In this document: positions 18,186 through 27,710 of the stretch, piece after piece
Numbering within the stretch: position 1 is the stretch's first letter
How the letters are laid out: every line of letters starts with the position of its first letter
DNA from: Dokdonella sp041395345
GTDB lineage: Bacteria > Pseudomonadota > Gammaproteobacteria > Xanthomonadales > Rhodanobacteraceae
Length of the DNA: 64,000 bases
Direction of reading: 5' to 3'
NCBI RefSeq assembly: GCF_041395345.1
Contig: NZ_JAWLAR010000011.1
Span: forward strand, 1 to 64,000
Program-made: the position numbers and the translations under genes
The notes under the pieces: model-generated
Told to the model about the DNA's origin: nothing
Database searches by the model: none
Seen by the model: the letters and a program-made list of their open reading frames with translations, nothing else

Positions 18186-19091
18186 CTACCAGTAGAAGAA
18201 GACGGAAATGATGTGTCCGATCAGGGCCGCAAGCAGGGTCACGGACAACGGCACATGGATGTAAAGCCAGATTTCCATGATCGCCTGATACTGGATGTCG
18301 CGCGCGACGCGAGTGGCGAGCCCGCGCTTGCGCGAAAGCATGTCGATGAGTTTGCGCAGCGCCTCGGATTGCTTGTCATCGGCGCCGCCGGCGAGGAAAT
18401 CCACCATGGCAATGATGGTCTGGCCCGCCTGCAGGGGCGCCGGCCCGGCCCCGACCTGCGTTTCGCGTTGCACGATGGCCTGGCGGATGCGCGCGATAGC
18501 GATGTCCGATCCATCGCGCGCACGCAATTGCGTCCATACCCCGCCTCCAAGGCGCGTGTTTTCGATGGAACGAAGTACAACGGCGTGGATTTCCGGCGCG
18601 ATCCCGTCTGCCAGCGCCAGGGCGTTCTGGTCGATGTCCTGGATTTCCTCGAGCATGGCGTCGCGCGTGGCACTTTCGCGATTGCGCGTCATCAAGGTTG
18701 GATAGCGCAGATAGGTATAGACGCCGAAGAAGCCGCTGAAGATCACGATCAGCATGATCACCAGGGTGAAGGTGTGCAGATTCCAGCCGAACTGAAAGCC
18801 GCAGTGGAGCAGGGCAAGCAGGATCAGGATGGTGCCGAGATAGATGTGCGCCGAGAGCCATCCCCGGGTGCTGCCCAGATTCGTCGAGTAGCTGCGCTTG
18901 CGGATACCGAACAGCATCAACCAGACAATCAGGAGAGCAGCAATCGTGCCCAGGGTGTAGCCCAGCCAGGTGCCGCCATTGGGTGCGATGCCGGGGTCGT
19001 GCCAGACATAGAGCACGATGGAAACGATGCCCAGGGCAAGGGATATCCACAGATAGCGTGACTTGGCATGGGTCAGGATGGAGTCGTGCAC
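18186..19091 (-). CDS. Cytochrome-b-like integral membrane protein
   Basis: This 301-residue membrane protein has about five helices. Histidines that could hold b-hemes lie in the membrane regions: AHIYLGTILILLALLHCGF, NLHTFTLVIMLIV and the C-terminal YIHVPLSVTLLAALIGHII. A soluble cytoplasmic insertion of roughly 110 residues separates helices 4 and 5. The fold resembles ferric-reductase or cytochrome b561-type membrane subunits, but I cannot place it in a named family. Between the NAD(P)H/Fe-S enzyme and the inner-membrane decaheme protein it is the natural transmembrane electron carrier. Translation starts at GTG (19091) with AGGAG six bases upstream. Confidence 0.78.
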   Translation of the reverse strand: MHDSILTHAKSRYLWISLALGIVSIVLYVWHDPGIAPNGGTWLGYTLGTIAALLIVWLMLFGIRKRSYSTNLGSTRGWLSAHIYLGTILILLALLHCGFQFGWNLHTFTLVIMLIVIFSGFFGVYTYLRYPTLMTRNRESATRDAMLEEIQDIDQNALALADGIAPEIHAVVLRSIENTRLGGGVWTQLRARDGSDIAIARIRQAIVQRETQVGAGPAPLQAGQTIIAMVDFLAGGADDKQSEALRKLIDMLSRKRGLATRVARDIQYQAIMEIWLYIHVPLSVTLLAALIGHIISVFFYW

Positions 19092-19143
19092 GCCGTGCTC
19101 CTATTCCTGATCCAGGCTGATGCGCGAACGGCAAGTCATGGTT

Positions 19144-21552
19144 TCAGCGTCGCGACTGGGCATAGGCCGGGAACTCCTCTGGGCTGATCCGGATCGCGGC
19201 GCCGGTCGGGCAGGCCCGCACGCAGGCTGCGCCTCCCTTCTGGTCCTTGCACATGTCGCACTTGACCGCCTTCTTGGCCTTGGGGTCCTTGACCGCGTTC
19301 GGATCGTAGGGCGCTTCGCCGGGGCCGGGACCGCGACCCAGCAGCAACCACTGCAACAGGCCCGGTTTCTTCGGTGGCTTGCTGGCCATGTGGATCACGC
19401 CATACGGACAATTGCGCTCGCAGTTGCCACAGCCAATGCAATTGTCGGCGATGAAAACCTCTCCATTCGGTGCACGACGCAATGCATCGGGCGGACAGTC
19501 CTTCATGCAGTGCGGATGTTCGCAGTGGCGGCAGGACGTCGGCACGTGCACGTCGGCGAATGTCGGTCCCGCCTCGCGGTCCAGTCGTGACGTGCCGCCA
19601 TGGGTTTCAGCGCAGGCCTTCTCACAGTTGTCGCAACGAACGCAAAGCGATTCATCGATGAGCAGGATGTCGGTTGCCTCGCCGGCACCCTGGGCCATCA
19701 GGAACGAGATGATGTCGCCGCCACCCGGCAGGGATTGCATGGCCAGGTTGGCAGCCGTGCGCTCCTTGAACTCCTTCTGCAGGCGCAAGCGCAGGGCAGG
19801 GATGCGACTCAGCACTTTCTTGAAGACTGCGCCATCGAGGCGGATGGTTTCGGTCGCGATCGCGGCACGCGCGCTCGCCGAGCGCTTGGATTCGCCCATC
19901 AGGGCCATTTCGCCGACATAGTTGCCCGCGGCGACATAGGTCAGAACGATGTCCTTGCCACCGATATTGCGCGAAATGGTCAGCGAACCGACGCGGACCA
20001 GGTGCAGGCAGTCGCCATCATCCCCTTCCTTGAACACGTCTTCGCCGGCCCTGTAGCGCTGAAGGGTGGCACTGGCGGCCATTTCAGCGAGTTGCTCCGT
20101 GGTCGCTTCGGAAGCAAAGCGTGACTGGATGGCACGGATGATGAAGACGCGATCGATTTCGGTCTTTACCGCTTCCACCGAATTGATCAGGCGATTCATC
20201 GATCGGCGCGGCGTTTCCACGAGTACGCAGTTGGGCCCGGCCTTGACCGTGGCCGAACGGCGTCGTCCGGAGATCAGGCTCATTTCGCCGAAGAATTCTC
20301 CGCGGCGCAGGACGACCGGCGCCGGGCGGCCTTCCACGTCGATGTGGACCTCGCCTTCGACAATCGAATAGAAGCTGTTGGTGTAGTCGTTGCGCTCGAA
20401 AATGACTTCGCCCGCAGCCGGCGTACGAATATCCGAATCGAGCATGAACTCGCGCATCTGCAACGGCGTGATGTGCGAAAGCACGGGAACATTCTTCTGG
20501 ATCTGGGCGAGTGCCTGATCGACGCTGCCAATGCCCCGCAGATTGGCGAATTTGGCCTTGAGCAGGGGCGCATCGGCCGGTTCCACCGCCGTTCCGGTGA
20601 TGTACTCGATGACCTCATAGCCCTGGTTCATGGCCTGCTTGATCAGGGGATAGCCGCCGAGGGCGCCGACGATGTAGAGCCCTTTGACATTCGATTCGTA
20701 TTGCGCGCTGATCGCAGGTACCGAAGCCGGATCCTTGTTCGGGAAGACGACCCCGCAGGCTTCGACAAAGCCGCGCGGCGCAGTCGCGCCGAGTCGGGCA
20801 ATGACGCGGTCGAGCAGGATCTGCGCGCGACCATTCGCGGTATTCAGGATCATGCGGCCAGGCTTGCGTCCGGCACTGAGTGCCTCGACCTTTTCGGGCG
20901 AGGAGTTGTAGTAGCACTCGATCAGTCCATCGTCGATGGCCTTGAGGATGGCCTGTTCGTTGCCCTTCTTGGCGCGACCGAACTCGTCCTTGCGGTTGAC
21001 GATGACGACATTGTTCTGTTTCGCCAGCGCGACTGCGTTCTCGATGGCGGCATCACCGGCGCCGACAACGACGATCGTTTCGCCTTCGTAGGCTTCCGGA
21101 TCGTCGAGCTGGTATTGCACGAACGGCAAGTCCTCGCCTGGCACACCCAGCTTTCTCAGGTTGCCTTGCAGGCCGATACCAAGCACAACGGCTTCTGCCT
21201 CGACGCTCTTGCCATTCCTGCACCTGATTTCGAAGATGCCATCGGCGCGACGTTCGATGGCAGAAACTTCGTGCTGGTGGCGCACGTTGATCTTGAGCTT
21301 GGCAGCGGCTTCGTCCCAGCCATCGAGAATGGTTTCGCGCAGGCCTGCCGAAAACGGTATGGGCGAGCGCAACGGCAGGATGCCGGGCTCGTCCATCACG
21401 TACTTGCCTTTCTGGTACAGGTAGATGGTGTTGGACAGGTGCGGTTCGGCTTCGAGCAATACATGCGACTCGTTGCGCTCCGCGGCGCGGGCCGCCGCCG
21501 ACAGGCCGCCGGGGCCGGATCCGACTATCGCGATTTTGAACCGCTCACCCAT
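19144..21552 (-). CDS. Fusion of FAD/NAD(P) oxidoreductase, two cyclic-nucleotide-binding domains and four-cluster ferredoxin
   Basis: The 802-residue cytoplasmic protein joins three modules. Residues ~1-320 are a thioredoxin-reductase-like flavoprotein: FAD motif IAIVGSGPGGLSAAA, NAD(P) motif VVVGAGDAAIENAVALA, and C-terminal FAD motif GLYIVGALGGYPLIKQAM. Residues ~365-480 and ~490-610 are two cNMP-binding domains (GEFFGEMSLISGRRRSATV and GNYVGEMALMGESKRSASA). Residues ~630-790 hold four [4Fe-4S] motifs in DmsB-like style (CVRCDNCEKAC, CRHCEHPHCMKDC, CIGCGNCERNC, CDMC-CVRAC). It should pass electrons between NAD(P)H and the membrane cytochrome, probably under cAMP/cGMP or other allosteric control. 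The ATG at 21552 has GGAGG upstream. It is the first gene of the cluster. Confidence 0.87.
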   Translation of the reverse strand: MGERFKIAIVGSGPGGLSAAARAAERNESHVLLEAEPHLSNTIYLYQKGKYVMDEPGILPLRSPIPFSAGLRETILDGWDEAAAKLKINVRHQHEVSAIERRADGIFEIRCRNGKSVEAEAVVLGIGLQGNLRKLGVPGEDLPFVQYQLDDPEAYEGETIVVVGAGDAAIENAVALAKQNNVVIVNRKDEFGRAKKGNEQAILKAIDDGLIECYYNSSPEKVEALSAGRKPGRMILNTANGRAQILLDRVIARLGATAPRGFVEACGVVFPNKDPASVPAISAQYESNVKGLYIVGALGGYPLIKQAMNQGYEVIEYITGTAVEPADAPLLKAKFANLRGIGSVDQALAQIQKNVPVLSHITPLQMREFMLDSDIRTPAAGEVIFERNDYTNSFYSIVEGEVHIDVEGRPAPVVLRRGEFFGEMSLISGRRRSATVKAGPNCVLVETPRRSMNRLINSVEAVKTEIDRVFIIRAIQSRFASEATTEQLAEMAASATLQRYRAGEDVFKEGDDGDCLHLVRVGSLTISRNIGGKDIVLTYVAAGNYVGEMALMGESKRSASARAAIATETIRLDGAVFKKVLSRIPALRLRLQKEFKERTAANLAMQSLPGGGDIISFLMAQGAGEATDILLIDESLCVRCDNCEKACAETHGGTSRLDREAGPTFADVHVPTSCRHCEHPHCMKDCPPDALRRAPNGEVFIADNCIGCGNCERNCPYGVIHMASKPPKKPGLLQWLLLGRGPGPGEAPYDPNAVKDPKAKKAVKCDMCKDQKGGAACVRACPTGAAIRISPEEFPAYAQSRR

Positions 21553-21665
21553 GAGTCCCTCCGCTCGACCCCGATCATACCCAAGCTGGCCGCCATCGTG
21601 GGCATCATTGCGCAAATCGGGTTGCCGGCGCAGTAGGATGCGGGATCGGAATCAGCGAGTGCCGC

Positions 21666-23828
21666 ATGCAGTCTATCGAGCAACTGGGCGACATCGAAAC
21701 CTGCGTGGAGCGGATCCTGCAGGCATGTGGCGATCATGTGGTGCTGGCGACGCCACTGGGCCTGGGCAAGCCGAATCGGCTCATCAATGCGCTGTATCGG
21801 CGCATTGCAGCGGAGCCGTCGCGACGACTGACCATCCATACGGCGCTCTCCTTGCGCGTGCCGGAACCTCAAAGCGATCTTGAGCGGCGATTCGCCGAGC
21901 CGTTTCTTGCTCGTCACTTCGGCAACGACTATCCGCATCTGGAGTATGCCGTGGCGATGGCCGAGGACCGGCTGCCGCCCAACGTGAAGGTGCACGAGTT
22001 CTACTTCCAGTCCGGTGCGATGCTGGATTCCGGGCAGGCACAACGCAATCACGCCAGCCTCAACTACACGATGGTTGCGAAGAGCCTGGTCGACACCGGA
22101 ATAAATGTCATCGCCCAATTGGTGGCGAGGCGCGGGCAGGGGGCGGAAGCGCGCTACAGCCTCGGTTGCAATCCGGATATCACGCTTGACCTGATGGATC
22201 TGTTGTCCGCGGCTGGCGCAAGGTTGCCCATGTTCATCGGCGTGGTCCACGAAGCGCTTCCCTTCCTCGGTGGCGATGCCGATGTCGGCGCCGGGACCGA
22301 TCTTTTCGATATCGTGCTCGATGCACCGGACCCGCCCCAGACGCTGTTCGCACTGCCGCGCAAGGAAATTGACGATGTCGAGTACGCGATTGGCCTGCAC
22401 GCGAGCACCCTGGTTCGCGACGGCGGCACCTTGCAGATCGGCATCGGTGCGCTTTCTGACGCGCTGGTCCATTCCCTGTTGCTGCGCCAGCGCGACAATG
22501 TCGGCTATTGCGATGCCATTGACGCACTGTGCGGCGAAGCAGGTCAGTCGCCTGCCGTACTGAAGGCCGGCGGTCGCGATCCGTTCAAGCGCGGCATTCA
22601 CGGCTCCAGCGAAATGGTCATGGATGGTTTCATGCATCTGCGGCGCGCAGGAATCCTCGTGCGAAAGGTGTACGAAGACCTGGCACTGCAACGTGTCGTT
22701 GATGAGGGCGCGGTCGGTGACAGGCTGGAGTCTGGCGATGTCCTGAGGCTGCGCAGTTACGACGTGCTGCCTGCGCGTGTCGGCGCCAACGAGCTGGAAC
22801 GCCTGGTGCGCTTCGGAATCCTGCCGCAAGGCTGCCGGTTAGAGGACGATCGGCTGCACCTGCCGGACGGCTCGAATATCTCCACGGACCTGGACAATCC
22901 GGAATCGCAAGCCGCCCTTGGCGCCGCGATTCACGGGCGTGATCTGATTGGCGGCCGCTACTTGAACGGCGGCTTCTGCCTCGGTTCGAAGGAACTGTAT
23001 CTCTGGCTTTCGGGACTCGAAGGAGAGGACTTCGAGGGGCTCTCGATGAACCGGATTTCGGAAATAAACCAGTTGCAGCGCGGATACGAAGCGCTGGCCA
23101 GGCGGCAGCACCGGCAGGCCCGCTTCTTCAACACCTGCATGATCGCCACGGCTCTCGGCGCGGCGGCTTCGGATGCCCTCGAGGATGGTCGCGTGGTCAG
23201 CGGCGTGGGTGGCCAATACAACTTCGTCGCGCTGGCCCATGAACTGGATGATGCGCGATCCGTCCTGATGTTGCGTTCTACCCGGCTGGCGCACGGAAAA
23301 CTGACCTCGAACATTCGCTGGAATTACGCTCATACAACCATTCCGCGTCACCTGCGCGACATCTATGTCAGCGAGTACGGCATAGCCGACTTGCGCGGAA
23401 AGTCCGATGAGGAGTGCGTCATCGCCATGCTCGCCATCAGCGACGCTCGCTTTCACCAGGAGCTGGTCGAGCAGGCCATCAAGGCGCTCAAATTGCCGGC
23501 GGACTTCCGCGTTCCTTCCGCGTGGTCGCAGAATACGCCGGCGATTCTGCGCGAGCGCCTGGGCGGCGCGCGTGCGCGAGGCCTGTTGCCGGCCTGGCCC
23601 TTCGGCAGCGATTTCACCCCGACAGAACTTCGCCTTCTGGCCGCGCTGGGCTGGTTGAAGTCAGTCGTGGGCAAGCCGGGTCGCTGGAGCTCCTTGCTCG
23701 GCGCTGTGCTGAGTCCCGGGCCCGAAGATGCGGACGGACTCGCCCGGATGGGGCTTGAGCGGCCGCAATCCCTGCGGGATCGCCTGATGGCCCGTCTGTT
23801 GAATGCCGCTCTTCGGCGCACTTCTTGA
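21666..23828 (+). CDS. Acetyl-CoA hydrolase/transferase family protein
   Basis: This 720-residue protein belongs to the CoA-transferase superfamily that moves CoA between carboxylates or hydrolyses acetyl-CoA. Recognisable parts include the N-terminal LGKPNRLINALYRRIA, the central GIGALSDALVHSLL and HGSSEMVMDGFMHLRRAG, and the C-terminal GVGGQYNFVALAHELDDARSVLMLRST with YVSEYGIADLRGKSDEE. The C-terminal glycine-rich stretch is typical of the acetyl-CoA hydrolase C-domain. At 720 residues it is longer than the usual ~500-650, with extra sequence at the C-terminus. It is divergent from the electron-conduit cluster, with only ~110 bp between starts. Substrate unknown. Confidence 0.82.
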   Translation: MQSIEQLGDIETCVERILQACGDHVVLATPLGLGKPNRLINALYRRIAAEPSRRLTIHTALSLRVPEPQSDLERRFAEPFLARHFGNDYPHLEYAVAMAEDRLPPNVKVHEFYFQSGAMLDSGQAQRNHASLNYTMVAKSLVDTGINVIAQLVARRGQGAEARYSLGCNPDITLDLMDLLSAAGARLPMFIGVVHEALPFLGGDADVGAGTDLFDIVLDAPDPPQTLFALPRKEIDDVEYAIGLHASTLVRDGGTLQIGIGALSDALVHSLLLRQRDNVGYCDAIDALCGEAGQSPAVLKAGGRDPFKRGIHGSSEMVMDGFMHLRRAGILVRKVYEDLALQRVVDEGAVGDRLESGDVLRLRSYDVLPARVGANELERLVRFGILPQGCRLEDDRLHLPDGSNISTDLDNPESQAALGAAIHGRDLIGGRYLNGGFCLGSKELYLWLSGLEGEDFEGLSMNRISEINQLQRGYEALARRQHRQARFFNTCMIATALGAAASDALEDGRVVSGVGGQYNFVALAHELDDARSVLMLRSTRLAHGKLTSNIRWNYAHTTIPRHLRDIYVSEYGIADLRGKSDEECVIAMLAISDARFHQELVEQAIKALKLPADFRVPSAWSQNTPAILRERLGGARARGLLPAWPFGSDFTPTELRLLAALGWLKSVVGKPGRWSSLLGAVLSPGPEDADGLARMGLERPQSLRDRLMARLLNAALRRTS

Positions 23829-23912
23829 TCCGCAAACCGGATTGGGCGCTGCCGGTCCCGATATTTGCTAACTTAGCGCAGCATCGAATGGCTCCTACCG
23901 GGAATTGAAAGC

Positions 23913-25658
23913 ATGAGCGAGTACCACCGCCGCCTGTTGCGTGATCTGCCGGAACGGCGGGCACCCAAGGCCGGTGATTTCAATACCGAAGCGCGCGCCG
24001 TACGTCACTGGGTCGCCGCATTGCCCCTGGCCAATTTCTCGGCAACGGCGCGCATGCTGGTCGATGGCTTGCAGGCGATGAATCGCCTGCGCACGGCGCC
24101 GGCGGAACGGCTTGAAGCGCTTGAAATCCTGCGGGTTCCAGTCACCCAGTTGGCCGGCCTGGTCGACAAGCAGATTGTCGGCGCAAGTTTTCCACTGCCA
24201 CCGCAGCGCGCAGAGCTGGGCATCCTCGCCCAGGAATTCCAGAGTGAACTGGCGCTGGGCTATCGCATTGCCCTGTACGACTTCTGCGCACCCAACGGCA
24301 GTCTTCCATTGCTCAGAAGAAAGCTGGTTACATTGTCCGCCGCTCGTGCTCTGGTGCACGGTGGTGCGCGATTGCACAAGGCCTATCTCCTGTACCGGAC
24401 GCCACCCCATGGAGCGTGGCAAGCCCTGCACGACACTTTCCGCTTCATTGCATCCGTGGGACAGGACAGTCGCGATGTCGACGACAGCGTGATCGGAGCG
24501 CCGATCAGTTCCAGGACCGCTTATTGTCATGCGCTGCTGCTGGCTCTCGCCAATCCTTACCGATACACGCAACGCGAGCTGCTGGAAGTGATCGCCTTGA
24601 CCTGCGCGCTGGCCCCGTACTGCGAGCTTGGCAAGGCGACGGAAGCCAGTGATGCCATGCATCCGATCGATGTCGACAGCGATCGTGGACCGGGTTACCT
24701 GCCCGAAGAGCGGACTTCAGCCAACGATGGCGTATTGGCTCTAAAGCTCGGGCGCCTGCTGGCCCACGTCGAGGAGCAGGCGGGCAACCTGCCGCCGGGC
24801 ATTCGCCTGGCCACATTCCGCATGCGTGGCGGGCCGGCCGTCCAGGTGGACATCGACCTGACTCAGCGTCTGGTTGACGGCTGGACCTCGGACGGGTCGC
24901 GTGGGCACGTGCGCCTGACTGGCGGACATACGCTGGATAGTGTCATCGGTCTGCACGACCTGCATTTCGTGCTTGCCGGAAATGAGGATTTCGACGGATT
25001 CCTGCGTCGCTTGCGTGGCACTTCGATTCAGATGTCCGAGCAGGATGCCGCCGCATCCTGGGCAACCGGTTCGAGTGAACACATGCGCGCCCAGCCGCTT
25101 CCGGTACGCGTTCTCGACCAGAGTTTCGGTGGCTACCGAGTCTTGTGGGAACGCGGCAGCCATGGCGAGGCGGTGCGGACAAAGGTGGGCGAGCTGGTTG
25201 GCCTGTCACAGCCCGGCAGCGCTGCCCAGCATCCCGACTGGATGGTGGGCGTAGTGCGCTGGATGCGCATCGACGACGAAGGGCGGATCGATGCGGGCAT
25301 AGGATTGCTGGCGCGCAGATCGCTGCCCATCGGGGTCAATGCACTTGATGAAACGGGCAATCTGCTGAACGACCGGCGCGGCATACTTCTATCGCCGCTG
25401 CGTTCGGAGGAGTCGGCGATCTACAGTTCGCTGTTGACGCCGGGCATGTTCGAGCGTGAACCGGAATCCATTCAGCTGACCCTGCCGGTAGATCCGCATC
25501 GCTGGCCCTCTTCCGCCTGCACGCTCACGGTGACCGGAGCAGGGTTGATGGAATCGGCGGGGGCCTATCTTCGCTTCGCGTTGCCACCGCTGGACCTTCC
25601 GGATGAAGGTCTGGAGCAGGCCGCAGCGCACGCGCTGGCCGAACCCACGACGGCTTGA
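23913..25658 (+). CDS. Conserved protein with a C-terminal PilZ-like domain
   Basis: This 581-residue soluble protein lacks a signal peptide or membrane helix. Residues ~1-380 are mostly helical and not recognised. Residues ~400-480 resemble a PilZ fold: LDQSFGGYRVLWERG, then KVGELVGLSQPG, DWMVGVVRWMRIDDEGRIDAGIGLLARRSLPIGV. In PilZ proteins the N-x-S-x-GG strand contacts cyclic di-GMP; here it reads DQSFGGY. The classic RxxxR motif is not evident, so binding is doubtful. It lies 58 bp upstream of ispG on the same strand, an arrangement that looks operonic but implies no shared pathway. Confidence 0.6.
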   Translation: MSEYHRRLLRDLPERRAPKAGDFNTEARAVRHWVAALPLANFSATARMLVDGLQAMNRLRTAPAERLEALEILRVPVTQLAGLVDKQIVGASFPLPPQRAELGILAQEFQSELALGYRIALYDFCAPNGSLPLLRRKLVTLSAARALVHGGARLHKAYLLYRTPPHGAWQALHDTFRFIASVGQDSRDVDDSVIGAPISSRTAYCHALLLALANPYRYTQRELLEVIALTCALAPYCELGKATEASDAMHPIDVDSDRGPGYLPEERTSANDGVLALKLGRLLAHVEEQAGNLPPGIRLATFRMRGGPAVQVDIDLTQRLVDGWTSDGSRGHVRLTGGHTLDSVIGLHDLHFVLAGNEDFDGFLRRLRGTSIQMSEQDAAASWATGSSEHMRAQPLPVRVLDQSFGGYRVLWERGSHGEAVRTKVGELVGLSQPGSAAQHPDWMVGVVRWMRIDDEGRIDAGIGLLARRSLPIGVNALDETGNLLNDRRGILLSPLRSEESAIYSSLLTPGMFEREPESIQLTLPVDPHRWPSSACTLTVTGAGLMESAGAYLRFALPPLDLPDEGLEQAAAHALAEPTTA

Positions 25659-25716
25659 GTATCCTGCATACTTTGCGCCCTCCGGTTTCGCGCATCCCGA
25701 CCCAGAATCTTTCGAC

Positions 25717-26961
25717 ATGACGAGTCTCCCTGACAGCGCTCAACCACGTCGCGCCAGCGTTGGTGTGCGCGTAGGCAATACGGTGGTTGGCGACCGTGCG
25801 CCGGTTGTCGTGCAGTCAATGACGAACACGGACACCGCGGACGTGGTGGCCACTGCCAAGCAGGTGGCCGAGTTGGCACGCAGCGGCTCCGAGTTCGTGC
25901 GGGTCACCGTCAACAACGCGGAGTCCGCATCGGCGATACCGAGAATTCGCGAACGTTTGGCGATGATGGGCACAGATGTGCCCTTGATCGGCGATTTTCA
26001 CTACAACGGCCATCAATTGCTTGCGGATGAACCGGCGGCGGCCGAGGCGCTGGCCAAGTACCGAATCAATCCGGGCAACGTCGGCTTCGGTCGCAAGAAG
26101 GATTCCCAGTTCTCGGCCATTATCGAAACGGCGCTGCGCTACGCGAAACCGGTTCGCATCGGTGCCAACTGGGGTTCGCTCGACCAGAACATGGTGGCGA
26201 CCCTGATGGACGAAAACCGCCTGCGCGCCGAACCCTGGGATGCGGCGCATGTAGCGCGCGAGGCACTCATACGATCCGCGCTCGATTCTGCGGCGCGCGC
26301 TGAACAGCTGGGCATGTCACGCGACCAGATCATCCTCTCGTGCAAGGTTTCCGGCGTGCAGGAACTGATCTCCGTTTACCGCGAACTTGCCTCGCGTTGT
26401 GACTATGCCTTGCACCTCGGACTGACTGAAGCGGGAATGGGGTCCAAGGGCATCGTGGCGTCTACCGCGGCCCTGGGCGTGTTGCTGCAGGAAGGCATCG
26501 GCGACACGATTCGAATTTCGCTGACGCCAGAGCCCGGCGAATCACGTACACGCGAAGTCATCGTCGCCCAGGAGCTGTTGCAGACGATGGGCCTGCGTGC
26601 GTTCACGCCGCTGGTGACTGCCTGCCCCGGATGCGGGCGCACGACCAGCACCCTGTTCCAGGAACTCGCGCAGTCGGTGCAGTCGCATGTGCGCGAAAAG
26701 ATGCCGGAATGGCGGATCAAGTATGACGGTGTAGAAAACATGACCCTGGCCGTGATGGGTTGCATCGTCAATGGTCCGGGTGAATCCAAGCACGCGGACA
26801 TCGGCATTTCCCTTCCTGGGACCGGCGAGTCCCCCGCCGCCCCGGTGTTTATCGACGGGCAGAAGGCCATGACTTTGCGGGGCGACAACATCGCCCGCGA
26901 GTTCATCGACGTTGTCGAAACTTATGTCGCGAGCAAATTTGCCGCCCGATCCGGAGGCTGA
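25717..26961 (+). CDS. ispG: (E)-4-hydroxy-3-methylbut-2-enyl-diphosphate synthase
   Basis: IspG (GcpE) reduces 2-C-methyl-D-erythritol 2,4-cyclodiphosphate to HMBPP in the non-mevalonate isoprenoid pathway, using a [4Fe-4S] cluster and flavodoxin or ferredoxin. The 414-residue product shows the TIM-barrel start (PVVVQSMTNTDTADVVATAKQV). It also has GDFHYNGH, RINPGNVG, and the C-terminal cluster region with ACPGCGRTTSTLF and MGCIVNGPGESKHADIGISLPG. The ATG at 25717 is chosen because upstream in-frame codons overlap the preceding gene and are not conserved-looking. Confidence 0.96.
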   Translation: MTSLPDSAQPRRASVGVRVGNTVVGDRAPVVVQSMTNTDTADVVATAKQVAELARSGSEFVRVTVNNAESASAIPRIRERLAMMGTDVPLIGDFHYNGHQLLADEPAAAEALAKYRINPGNVGFGRKKDSQFSAIIETALRYAKPVRIGANWGSLDQNMVATLMDENRLRAEPWDAAHVAREALIRSALDSAARAEQLGMSRDQIILSCKVSGVQELISVYRELASRCDYALHLGLTEAGMGSKGIVASTAALGVLLQEGIGDTIRISLTPEPGESRTREVIVAQELLQTMGLRAFTPLVTACPGCGRTTSTLFQELAQSVQSHVREKMPEWRIKYDGVENMTLAVMGCIVNGPGESKHADIGISLPGTGESPAAPVFIDGQKAMTLRGDNIAREFIDVVETYVASKFAARSGG

Positions 26962-26969
26962 GCAGCGTT

Positions 26970-27710
26970 TTGGCCAAGCAGGGTGAAATCGAGTACGTGG
27001 CGAAGATTGGCGAAGTGGGCGCCGCGCACGCCATGGGCAAGCCGTTTTCCGATCCATTCTGCGGCCGCATGCTGGCGGACATGGGAGGTCTGTTCATGGT
27101 CTTGCCGCCGGCGCCGGCACGATTGCTGGATCTCGGTTGCGGCAGCGGGTGGACGAGTGTGTTTTACGCGCGGCGCGGATACCAGGTCACCGGGCAGGAC
27201 ATCGCTCCGGACATGATCGCACTGGCCGAAAGAAACCGTGCCGCCTCTGGTGTTGAGGGCCTCGATTTCCGCGTCAGCGACTATGAGTCGATGACGTTCG
27301 AAGAAGAGTTCGATGCTGCAGTGTTCTACGACGCACTTCATCACGCCGAAGATCCGGCGGCGGCGCTTGCGAGCGTCTATCGCGCACTGAAGCCCGGTGG
27401 CATGCTGGTTACGCTTGAACCCGGCGTCGGGCACGCGGCCGCGGAGCATTCGCGCGCTGCAGTCGATGCGTTTGGCGTCACTGAGCGTGACATGCCGCCC
27501 CGAGAAATCATTCGTCTTGGCCGGGCGGCGGGGTTTCGCGATTCTCGCGTCTATCAGATGCCGAAGATGCTGGCGATGGTTCAGTACGAGATGCCCGGAC
27601 TCGCAAGATTGCCGGCATGGCTGTCGGACTTCGTCCGCTGGGGCGGCATGGGTTGGCTCATGCTGATCGGCAAGTATCGACGCGGGGGCATGGTCGTCCT
27701 GCGCAAGTAG
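26970..27710 (+). CDS. Class I SAM-dependent methyltransferase
   Basis: This 246-residue cytoplasmic enzyme has the SAM-binding motif I LLDLGCGSGWTSVFYARRG and the acidic residue at the end of strand 2 (VTGQDIAPDMI). Motif IV is present as FDAAVFYDALHHAEDPAAALA, with post-motif LKPGGMLVTLEPG. The methyl acceptor is unknown; the fold resembles UbiE/small-molecule methyltransferases. Translation most likely starts at the TTG at 26970, eight bases after the ispG stop. The GGAGG that serves it lies inside the last codons of ispG, so translation is probably coupled. The C-terminal ~50 residues contain a hydrophobic stretch (RWGGMGWLMLIGKYRRGGMVVL). Confidence 0.85.
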   Translation: MAKQGEIEYVAKIGEVGAAHAMGKPFSDPFCGRMLADMGGLFMVLPPAPARLLDLGCGSGWTSVFYARRGYQVTGQDIAPDMIALAERNRAASGVEGLDFRVSDYESMTFEEEFDAAVFYDALHHAEDPAAALASVYRALKPGGMLVTLEPGVGHAAAEHSRAAVDAFGVTERDMPPREIIRLGRAAGFRDSRVYQMPKMLAMVQYEMPGLARLPAWLSDFVRWGGMGWLMLIGKYRRGGMVVLRK

